A stretch of DNA of 5,599 nt from Candidatus Nesterenkonia stercoripullorum. GTDB taxonomy: Bacteria; Actinomycetota; Actinomycetes; Actinomycetales; Micrococcaceae. The stretch lies in NCBI GenBank assembly GCA_019114115.1, contig DXGD01000254.1:1-5599 (forward strand), given 5' to 3'. The stretch's first letter is position 1. The number at the start of each line of letters is the position of its first letter. Position numbers and translations under genes: made by a program. Positions 1 through 5,134 of the stretch are shown one piece after another. The notes beneath the pieces are model-generated. The model saw only the letters and a list, made by a program, of their open reading frames with translations. It was not told where the DNA came from and searched no databases.

Positions 1-709
1 CGCCCTTCCGTTTCGCGCCCATCTCCTGAGCGAGCTGCTTGAAGGCCTCTGCCAGCCTCTCGGGCAGCTGCTCAGTGGCTCCCAAGGTGCTGGTGGAGAG
101 GCGTTCGATCTGCTCCTCCAGATGCTCTGGCAACCAGGGCGCGGCCGCGAACTGCACTCGGTGTGTCTGCTCATGCAGGCACACCCACAGCTTGAAGTCC
201 GCCGGGATCACATTGAGCTCCCGCTGCACGCGCACGATATTGGGGGCCACCAGCAGCAGTTTGCCGTTGGCGTCGCTCGACTCCCGGGATCCGAACGGCT
301 CGAACTGGCCCAGCACGTTGGCGGAGAGGAAGGACAGCACGGCACCCAGCTCGCTGCCGGTCACGGCGGAGCCGAGAACCTGAGAGGTGCTGCCCTCCCG
401 CAGCGCATCGGGCCGCTTCCTCAGCACTGCCTCAAGGGCAGGACGGAGCAGACGCTTGAAGCCGGCCACATTGGCCTGCACCCACTTCCGCCGATCCACG
501 ACGAGCGTATCCTCAGAATCGGCACCGAGGCCCTCGGCAGCCGCGATACCGGTGATCTGATGCACATGGCCAACAGCCTGCTGCGCTGAATGACGGAGCT
601 GGGCGACTTCTTCCCGTACTTCGGCCGCGCTCAGCCGCGGGCCGGGGCCGGCCAGGCGGCCCGCCACATCCACGGCGAGATCCCAGTTGATGACAGAGGC
701 GGAATCCAT
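1..709 (-). CDS. Zinc-dependent metalloprotease, DUF2342 family (3' end outside the window)
   Basis: Partial gene: 236 residues are visible from an ATG at 709, with no stop before the window edge. The key motif is HEQTH at residues 179-183 within LWVCLHEQTHRVQF, an HExxH zinc-binding motif followed by the aromatic/proline-rich segment APWLPEHL (190-197). This is typical of the actinobacterial family annotated as putative hydrolase or F420-biosynthesis-associated protein (DUF2342, TIGR03624-type; Mycobacterium tuberculosis Rv3626c is the homologue I have in mind). The N-terminal part (INWDLAVDVAGRLAGPGP, 7-24) also fits, as does the APNIVRVQRELNV segment (155-167) just ahead of the zinc site. 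The third zinc ligand would lie beyond the window. The physiological substrate of the family is not known to me, and the F420 link is a genomic association only. No signal peptide is seen, so it is probably cytoplasmic. It starts 3 nt after the ppa stop without a clear Shine-Dalgarno, which suggests translational coupling to ppa. Confidence 0.88.
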   Translation of the reverse strand, partial: MDSASVINWDLAVDVAGRLAGPGPRLSAAEVREEVAQLRHSAQQAVGHVHQITGIAAAEGLGADSEDTLVVDRRKWVQANVAGFKRLLRPALEAVLRKRPDALREGSTSQVLGSAVTGSELGAVLSFLSANVLGQFEPFGSRESSDANGKLLLVAPNIVRVQRELNVIPADFKLWVCLHEQTHRVQFAAAPWLPEHLEEQIERLSTSTLGATEQLPERLAEAFKQLAQEMGAKRKG

Positions 710-712
710 GGC

Positions 713-1198
713 TCAGCCCGAGAAGCGCTCGATCGATCGGCGCAGCTCAGCTTCCGCCTCTTCGCGGCCTGCCCAGCCCTCGACCTTGACCCACTTTCCG
801 GGCTCGAGGTCCTTGTAGCGAGTGAAGAAGTGCTCGATCTCCTTGATCAGCCACTCGTCGACATCCTCGAGCTCCTGGATGTGTGAGTAACGCTTGTCGT
901 CGGCCACGCACAGCAGCTTCGCGTCGCCGCCGCCGTCGTCGGTCATGTTGAAGACGCCGATCGGCCGGGCCTCGACGACGACGCCGGGGATCAGGTCCAC
1001 TCCGGGGATCCAGACCATGGCATCCAGCGGATCGCCGTCCTCGCCCAGCGTGTCATCGAAGTATCCGTAATGCGTCGGATACTGCATCGGGGTGAAGAGG
1101 ACCCTGTCCAGGCGGAGACGGTGGGTCTCATGATCGATCTCGTACTTCACCCGGGAGCCGGTGGGAATCTCGATGGTCACATCGCGGGTCAGGGACAC
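713..1198 (-). CDS. ppa: Inorganic pyrophosphatase (soluble, family I)
   Basis: This 161-residue protein hydrolyses pyrophosphate to two phosphates (EC 3.6.1.1) in the cytoplasm, pulling nucleic acid, protein and activated-sugar synthesis forward. It is complete and of normal length for actinobacterial enzymes. The family I signature DGDPLD is at 54-59. Active-site residues line up with the E. coli enzyme at near-constant offsets: K18, E20, R32 and Y44 (K29, E31, R43, Y55), D54, D56 and D59 (D65, D67, D70), D87 and D92 in [10 protein letters not shown] (D97, D102), and Y128-K129 (Y141-K142). No catalytic residue is missing. The start is a GTG at 1198, supported by AAAGGAG at 1210-1204 with a 5-nt spacer. 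Downstream, the metalloprotease gene begins 3 nt after the stop. Upstream, a 122-bp gap containing a hairpin separates it from the glycosylase gene, so it probably has its own promoter. Confidence 0.97.
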   Translation of the reverse strand: MSLTRDVTIEIPTGSRVKYEIDHETHRLRLDRVLFTPMQYPTHYGYFDDTLGEDGDPLDAMVWIPGVDLIPGVVVEARPIGVFNMTDDGGGDAKLLCVADDKRYSHIQELEDVDEWLIKEIEHFFTRYKDLEPGKWVKVEGWAGREEAEAELRRSIERFSG

Positions 1199-1228
1199 AG
1201 TTTCTCCTTTGGCAGGGATTCTTGGTCA

Positions 1229-1234
1229 AGACTA
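1229..1234 (-). promoter_or_regulatory. ppa: Possible -10 hexamer (TAGTCT) of the ppa promoter
   Basis: TAGTCT on the minus strand fits the actinobacterial TANNNT pattern and would put the transcript start roughly 24 nt before the ppa GTG. The segment about 16 bp upstream (TGCCGA) is only a poor match to a -35 box. The call rests mainly on position: after the upstream gene's hairpin and before the ribosome binding site. Confidence 0.28.
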
Positions 1235-1279
1235 GCCAGTCGCCGACAGTTCGGCACTGATCTTCTCGTTGCCAGCGTA

Positions 1280-1317
1280 CACACATGGAGCGGCTCACCG
1301 CCGCGCCATGGGGTGTG
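1280..1317 (-). terminator. Hairpin after the glycosylase gene, likely terminator
   Basis: Read on the minus strand, a few nucleotides after the stop at 1321 there is a long near-perfect hairpin. GCGGC pairs with GCCGC around a 5-nt loop (GGTGA). A single C/T mismatch follows, then CATGG pairs with CCATG (1306-1310 with 1284-1288). CACA/TGTG can extend the stem past a 3-nt bulge (1314-1317 with 1280-1283). No U-tract follows, but U-less hairpins directly after stops are common in high-GC Gram-positives. It would insulate ppa from the upstream gene. Termination itself is inferred. Confidence 0.6.
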
Positions 1318-1320
1318 ATG

Positions 1321-2487
1321 TCAGCGAAAGACGAGCTCGGCACCGAGCTGACGAGCCAGGGTCCTGCACGCCGCGCGCATCCTGGCATCGAAGTCCCGAC
1401 GTCGCAGGCCTGGCTCGGGGAACCCCGCGTTGACGATGAGCTGGCCTGCTTCGCGTTGCAGGTCCACCCTGCCGATGAGCCGGTCTCCCGAAAGGACCGC
1501 CATCACGTAGTGGCCGAACTGACGATCCGCGGCCGGCACGTACGCCTCGAAGGTGTAGTCGAAGTCGAATATCCGGCGCGCACGCGAGCGATCACGCAGC
1601 AGCGGGTCGAAAGGACCGATGAGCCGGGCTTCGCGTGCAGGTCCCACCGCGGATTGAGGTACGCCGGGACTCGCTGCGGGATCGCGCTCTGGCAGCGTAT
1701 AGGCGATCTGCTTCCAGCCCTCGACGTGGACGGGCCGCAGCACAGCATGATCGATGCCGCGCTGCGCGTCAGCCCTGCTGAGCGAGTAGTGGTGAGCCAG
1801 GTCTGCGACGGTCATCACGGCCAGGCTGGAGACCGCGCGGCGGGCCAGCCCGCGCAGCAGCTCCTCAGCGGACAGCGCCGGGGCCGCGTGGACATGCGCC
1901 GGCAGGGCCCGCTCCGGCAGATCGAAGAGCCGGCTCGTGCCCTCACGAGCGGTGATCACGAGGTCACCGGTGCGCACCATGAGCTCTGCGGCCTTCTTGA
2001 TATGCGACCAGTTCCATCCTGTCGTCCGCTCAGAGCCGCACGCGCGCTCAATGGCGCCGATACGAGCACCCTGCGGATGCCCAGCGACGACGTCGCGAAT
2101 GTCGCCGGTCAGCACCGGATCCAGAGCGCCCGCACTGTGGTGGGCCACCTGATCACGCTTGAGCTGCAAGAGCGGCCAGTCCTCGATCGGGAAGAGGCAG
2201 GCCACTTTGGTGAACGCCTCGAAGGCGACCGGCTCCTGACGCGGCCAGAGCGAACCGTCGACGTCCTCGGCACGCTCGTGACGAGGCAGCCTCGTCAGGC
2301 ACGTCAGCCGCTGCGCCGTGGACACCCTGGTCAGCGGGTCCAATTGGACGAGCCCGATATCGCGCAGGACATCGGCGGCCTCCTCGGCCTCGCAGCGGGC
2401 TTCGGGCGCCGGAATGCGCTGAGCGGAGACCACCGACCGGCGCACCTGCGCCGAGGACAGTCCCGGTAGCTGTGTGGTCACGACCAA
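1321..2487 (-). CDS. YcaQ/AlkZ-family DNA glycosylase (winged-helix, HTH_42)
   Basis: Predicted 388-residue cytoplasmic protein of the PF06224 family, whose studied members (E. coli YcaQ, Streptomyces AlkZ) unhook DNA interstrand crosslinks or remove bulky alkylated bases. The N-terminus LSSAQVRRSVVSAQ (10-23) matches the family's LSLADAR opening. QLD at 48-50 in IGLVQLDPL is the QxD catalytic motif of the YcaQ branch. GWNWSHIKKAAELMVRTGDL (157-176) and RLFDLPERALP (186-196) are the typical winged-helix segment. GPFDPLLRDRSRARRIFDFDY (291-311) followed by YVPAADRQFGHYV (316-328) and GDRLIGRVDL (334-343) is the diagnostic C-terminal block. I chose the TTG at 2487 because GGAGG lies 6 nt upstream (2498-2494) and this start gives the family N-terminus. 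A GTG at 2481 is the alternative (386 residues), while the longer ATG at 2574 adds 29 residues unlike the family. The EYWAHEA segment of E. coli YcaQ is replaced by EAFTKVA (90-96), so substrate choice may differ. Confidence 0.87.
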   Translation of the reverse strand: MVVTTQLPGLSSAQVRRSVVSAQRIPAPEARCEAEEAADVLRDIGLVQLDPLTRVSTAQRLTCLTRLPRHERAEDVDGSLWPRQEPVAFEAFTKVACLFPIEDWPLLQLKRDQVAHHSAGALDPVLTGDIRDVVAGHPQGARIGAIERACGSERTTGWNWSHIKKAAELMVRTGDLVITAREGTSRLFDLPERALPAHVHAAPALSAEELLRGLARRAVSSLAVMTVADLAHHYSLSRADAQRGIDHAVLRPVHVEGWKQIAYTLPERDPAASPGVPQSAVGPAREARLIGPFDPLLRDRSRARRIFDFDYTFEAYVPAADRQFGHYVMAVLSGDRLIGRVDLQREAGQLIVNAGFPEPGLRRRDFDARMRAACRTLARQLGAELVFR

Positions 2488-2491
2488 AGAA

Positions 2492-2499
2492 CCCCTCCC
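2492..2499 (-). promoter_or_regulatory. Ribosome binding site deciding the glycosylase start
   Basis: GGGAGGGG on the minus strand contains GGAGG 6 nt before a TTG (2487) and 12 nt before a GTG (2481). The spacing favours the TTG and rules against the ATG at 2574, which lies upstream of this site and has no purine-rich sequence of its own that I can see. Confidence 0.6.
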
Positions 2500-2537
2500 G
2501 CAGCGCCTGAGACGCAGCTGACCGTCGTATTCCTGAT

Positions 2538-2561
2538 TGAGCGTACGCGACGGAACGCTCA
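2538..2561. promoter_or_regulatory. Operator-like inverted repeat in the divergent intergenic region
   Basis: TGAGCGT (2538-2544) and ACGCTCA (2555-2561) form a perfect 7-bp inverted repeat with a 10-bp spacer. The arm centres are 17 bp apart, about 1.6 helical turns. Read toward the glycosylase gene, TACGCT (2545-2540) is a possible TANNNT -10 hexamer with a weak CAGACG -35 at 2568-2563. The repeat would therefore overlap the promoter, as a repressor site does. A second inverted pair, CCGTCG (2522-2527) and CGACGG (2548-2553), interleaves with it. An RNA hairpin in the leader is also possible. No regulator gene is in the window. Confidence 0.35.
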
Positions 2562-2680
2562 CCGTCTGCCGCAAGACGATCCCCCCGGACTGGACGGGAG
2601 GGCGTATGCTGGCTGACGTCCTGTCCCTGCATTCGCATGACCAGCAGTCCTGAAAGGGCTCAAGCCCCTCGGATTGCGGG

Positions 2681-2686
2681 AAGGAG
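2681..2686 (+). promoter_or_regulatory. Ribosome binding site of the TM2 gene
   Basis: AAGGAG lies 4 nt before the ATG at 2691 and sets the start of the TM2-domain protein. A small GGGC-UCAA-GCCC hairpin (2656-2667) lies just upstream but is too weak to call as a regulator. Confidence 0.65.
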
Positions 2687-2690
2687 CACT

Positions 2691-2915
2691 ATGCCACGCG
2701 GCTACTACTCGGAGCCGGCCAAAGATCCCGGCCTCGCTCTGGTCCTGACGTTTCTGGGGTTCGTCCTGCTGGCCGGTCTGCAGTATTTCTACATCGGAAA
2801 GATCTTCAAAGGCTTCCTCTTCCTGATCACTCTGGGCTTTCTCTACGTCGGGACAATCATCTCGTTGTTCACCATCCGCGGGGAGACTCGGCGCGTCAAT
2901 ATGCGCCGGCGCTGA
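2691..2915 (+). CDS. TM2-domain small membrane protein
   Basis: Predicted 74-residue integral membrane protein. After a short hydrophilic N-terminus come two hydrophobic segments (about 15-34 and 42-62) joined by the tight turn YIGKIFKG (34-41), then a basic tail ending in four arginines around a methionine (RRVNMRRR, 67-74). GLQYFYIGK (29-37) resembles the GxHRFYLGK signature of TM2 domains (PF05154), with Gln in place of the usual His. The molecular function of such orphan bacterial TM2 proteins is unknown. The positive C-terminal tail suggests a cytoplasmic C-terminus. The start at 2691 is chosen because AAGGAG at 2681-2686 sits just upstream. An in-frame ATG at 2637 would place this ribosome binding site inside the gene. 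It appears to be a single-gene unit between the divergent glycosylase gene and cstA, which begins 223 bp later. Confidence 0.8.
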   Translation: MPRGYYSEPAKDPGLALVLTFLGFVLLAGLQYFYIGKIFKGFLFLITLGFLYVGTIISLFTIRGETRRVNMRRR

Positions 2916-3138
2916 CCCCTCTCAGGCTGACCATCTCGAGCACTCCCCTCGCCTTCGAGTCGCAGTGACCGCGGTGCCAGCTGGAATCCGTTCCTCTCCA
3001 AGCCAGCGGCACTCGGACACGACACATCCCCATCTCAGCCATGGGTGACGGGTAACATGATGTGGATCACTTGCTTCAGCGCTCCAAGCATCGGGCCCGC
3101 AGCGGCCTGACCAGAGAGCGAATCTTCGAGAGGTAGCT
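2916..3138. other. Intergenic region upstream of cstA
   Basis: A 223-bp non-coding gap presumably contains the cstA promoter. TAACAT at 3053-3058 fits a TANNNT -10 pattern, but no -35 match sits 16-18 bp upstream. I looked for a CRP/GlxR-type TGTGA-N6-TCACA site, expected for a carbon-starvation gene, and found only the imperfect TGATGTGGATCA at 3058-3069. No convincing terminator follows the TM2 gene. Confidence 0.4.
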
Positions 3139-4854
3139 ATGGACGGGCCCAATTCCCTCGTGCTCGCCGTCATCGGCGTCGCGATTATGATCGCCGGATA
3201 TTTCCTCTATGGGAAGTTCCTGGCCAAACGGGTGTACAAACTCAATGCCGAGTTCAAGACCCCGGCACACGAGTACAACGACGGCGTGGACTACGTGCCC
3301 ACGAACAAATTCGTGCTCTGGGGACATCACTTCACCTCTGTGGCGGGGGCTGCGCCTATTGCCGGCCCTGCCATAGCTGTCATCTGGGGCTGGCTGCCAG
3401 CCTTCCTCTGGGTGACAATCGGGACGGTCTTCCTCGCGGGAATGCACGATCTCGGCGCGCTGTGGGCCTCGCAGCGCAACCGCGGCCAGTCCATCGGCAC
3501 GCTCTCCGGCCGGTACATCGGCAAGCGGGGCCGGAACCTGTTCCTGGTCGTGATCTTCCTGCTCCTGCTCATGGTCATCTCCGCATTCGCGGTGATCATC
3601 GCGGACCTCTTGGTGGCTCAGCCGGGATCCGTCATCCCCACATGGGGTGCTCTGGTCGTGGCCCTCGGAGTGGGGCAGGCCATCTACCGCTTCAAATGGA
3701 ACCTCGCGGTCGTCTCGGTGGTCGGGGTCGCCGCGCTGTATGCGCTGATCCTGCTGGGGGATCGCTTCCCCGTCTCGCTGCCGGATCAGATCCTGGGCCT
3801 CACCCCGGAAGGCTTCTGGATCGTGGCGCTGTTCCTCTACGCCGGCGTCGCCTCTGTCCTGCCGGTGTGGGTCCTGCTACAGCCCCGTGACTACATCAAC
3901 GGCATCCAGCTGTTCATCGGCCTGGGCATCCTCTACGGCGCGGTGCTCATCGCGTCGCCCACAGTCGTGGCACCGGCCTGGAACGATGCTGTACCGGACG
4001 ATACACCGTCGATCGTTCCGCTGCTCTTCGTCACGATCGCCTGTGGCGCGATCTCCGGCTTCCACGGCACTGTGGCGTCCGGGACATCCTCCAAGCAGCT
4101 CGACCGGGAAACGGACGCACGGTTCGTCGGATACTTCGGCGCGGTCGGCGAGGGCCTGCTCGCAGTGGGTGCCATCATCGCCACCACGGCAGGCTTCCAG
4201 ACGCTGGCGAACTGGCGGGAGACCTATGAGTCCTTCAGCTCCGGCGGCGTCCCGGTCTTCGTCGAGGGCGGCGGAGCGATCATGAACGAGGGCCTCGGCA
4301 TCCCCCCAGGCCTCTCCGCCACGATACTGGCCACGATGGCGGTACTTTTCGCGGCCACCACGATGGATACCGGCGTCCGGCTGAAGCGGTTCGTGGTCCA
4401 GGAGATCGGTCAACTGGCAGGCATCCGGCTCGGCACAGGTGCTGCAACCGCCGTCGTCCTCATCATTGCGCTGGCGCTCACGTTCTCGCAGGGCGCCGAC
4501 GGCTCGGGCGGCATGCTGATCTGGCCGCTCTTTGGCACCACGAACCAGCTTCTGGCAGCGCTCACGCTCTCGATCGTGTCCATCATGCTGATGCGCAAGC
4601 GTCGGCCGTTCCTGCCGGTGCTGATACCCGCGGCGTTCGTGCTCGTGGTGAGCATCTATGCCGCAGTGGTCCAGCTGCGCACCTTCTTCCTCGACGGCGA
4701 GTGGCTGCTCTTCACCATCGACGCGGTGATCATCGTGGCCGCGACCTGGGTGTTGATAGAGGCCATCACTGCGATGGGGAAAGTGCGCAAGGAGCCGCCA
4801 GAGCCAGAGGACGATCAGCTGCTCAGCGATGACGAGCGCATTGGGCTGGGCTGA
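3139..4854 (+). CDS. cstA: Carbon starvation protein CstA-type transporter
   Basis: Predicted 571-residue inner-membrane protein with about 15 hydrophobic segments, in the CstA family (PF02554 plus the C-terminal CstA_5TM region). E. coli relatives CstA and BtsT take up pyruvate, and CstA has also been linked to peptide uptake during starvation. The substrate here cannot be read from sequence. Conserved blocks in order: GHHFTSVAGAAPIAGP (62-77), GMHDLGALW (101-109), LLQPRDYIN (246-254), SGFHGTVASGTSSKQL (306-321), TTMDTGVRLKRFVVQE (407-422) and WPLFGTTNQLLAAL (462-475). It is the short form of the family, about 130 residues less than E. coli CstA. The C-terminal tail (547-571) is hydrophilic and acidic, probably cytoplasmic. 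The start at 3139 has GAGAGG 5 nt upstream (3128-3133). Its last 26 bp overlap the next gene, so the two are probably co-translated. The YbdD/YjiX-type small gene that often follows cstA is replaced here by the dicysteine-tailed protein. Confidence 0.95.
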   Translation: MDGPNSLVLAVIGVAIMIAGYFLYGKFLAKRVYKLNAEFKTPAHEYNDGVDYVPTNKFVLWGHHFTSVAGAAPIAGPAIAVIWGWLPAFLWVTIGTVFLAGMHDLGALWASQRNRGQSIGTLSGRYIGKRGRNLFLVVIFLLLLMVISAFAVIIADLLVAQPGSVIPTWGALVVALGVGQAIYRFKWNLAVVSVVGVAALYALILLGDRFPVSLPDQILGLTPEGFWIVALFLYAGVASVLPVWVLLQPRDYINGIQLFIGLGILYGAVLIASPTVVAPAWNDAVPDDTPSIVPLLFVTIACGAISGFHGTVASGTSSKQLDRETDARFVGYFGAVGEGLLAVGAIIATTAGFQTLANWRETYESFSSGGVPVFVEGGGAIMNEGLGIPPGLSATILATMAVLFAATTMDTGVRLKRFVVQEIGQLAGIRLGTGAATAVVLIIALALTFSQGADGSGGMLIWPLFGTTNQLLAALTLSIVSIMLMRKRRPFLPVLIPAAFVLVVSIYAAVVQLRTFFLDGEWLLFTIDAVIIVAATWVLIEAITAMGKVRKEPPEPEDDQLLSDDERIGLG

Positions 4855-5104
4855 GCGACTCCGCTGGGTGAACAGCGGCCTGCGGGAGTTCTACGTGGCG
4901 CCCTACCGGCGGGTCTTCGCCCGCGCGAAGCGTGATGAGGAGGATCTGTTCATGATGCTCGTGCTCTCGGAGGCCCTGGGACTGCCCAACCCAGCCTCTG
5001 GAGCGACTCTCGAGCTCCTTCCTGAGATGCTGGACCGGGTCCACGAGTGGCACACCAGGCAGGGCCTGGACTCTTCGCCATTCGACTCGATGTCCTGCTG
5101 CTGA
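4829..5104 (+). CDS. Small dicysteine-tailed protein (cory-CC-star-like)
   Basis: Predicted 91-residue soluble protein of unknown function whose last two residues before the TGA are Cys90-Cys91. The segments REFYVAPYRRVFARAKRDEEDLFMMLVLSEALGLPNP (19-55) and HEWHTRQGLDSSPFD (72-86) match what I recall of the family named cory-CC-star, short actinobacterial and firmicute proteins ending in Cys-Cys and found beside ArsA-like ATPases. The assignment is from memory. H72 and H75 (HEWH) plus the terminal cysteines could form a metal or metalloid site, but this is inference. No signal peptide or membrane segment is seen. The ATG at 4829 overlaps the cstA end by 26 bp and has no good ribosome binding site, consistent with coupling to cstA translation. 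A GTG at 4868 is the alternative start and would still keep the conserved part. The ArsA-like gene follows 30 bp after the stop, in the same frame. Confidence 0.8.
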   Translation: MTSALGWAERLRWVNSGLREFYVAPYRRVFARAKRDEEDLFMMLVLSEALGLPNPASGATLELLPEMLDRVHEWHTRQGLDSSPFDSMSCC

Positions 5105-5121
5105 ATCGTCCTGCTGCTGAA
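5092..5121 (+). repeat. 14-bp direct repeat at the end of the dicysteine gene
   Basis: GTCCTGCTGCTGAA occurs at 5092-5105 and again at 5108-5121, a perfect tandem copy with a 16-bp period. The first copy encodes Cys-Cys-stop. The second lies in the short gap before the ArsA-like gene and ends where its ribosome binding site begins. Because 16 is not a multiple of three, the second copy is out of frame and does not duplicate the peptide. It looks like a local slippage or duplication event. Confidence 0.85.
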
Positions 5122-5128
5122 AGGGGAG
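5121..5128 (+). promoter_or_regulatory. Ribosome binding site of the ArsA-like gene
   Basis: AAGGGGAG lies 6 nt before the GTG at 5135 and decides this start. The start places the P-loop at residues 16-24, the usual position close to the N-terminus. Confidence 0.75.
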
Positions 5129-5134
5129 CCCGCT

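Noticed and set aside
122..589. Plus-strand open frames over 39-886
   Set aside because: They overlie the metalloprotease (HEQTH motif) and ppa on the minus strand. No plus-strand product is recognisable.
1285..2469. A 394-codon open frame on the plus strand opposite the glycosylase gene
   Set aside because: Its translation has no recognisable domain, while the minus-strand frame carries the full YcaQ family motif set. It is a high-GC antisense artefact.
2605..2610. TATGCT as a -10 box for the TM2 gene
   Set aside because: The hexamer is reasonable, but a C-run (ccccccggac) sits where the -35 should be and there is no extended -10 motif.
2637..2690. Upstream ATG extending the TM2 protein by 18 residues
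   Set aside because: The AAGGAG at 2681-2686 and the TM2-like N-terminus fit the ATG at 2691. The extension is hydrophilic, without family support.
3058..3069. TGATGTGGATCA as a CRP/GlxR operator for cstA
   Set aside because: It has only 4-bp arms and does not match TGTGA-N6-TCACA. Such short pairs occur by chance.
3877..4413. A 178-codon minus-strand open frame inside cstA
   Set aside because: It lies wholly within the well-supported cstA coding region and shows no family resemblance.
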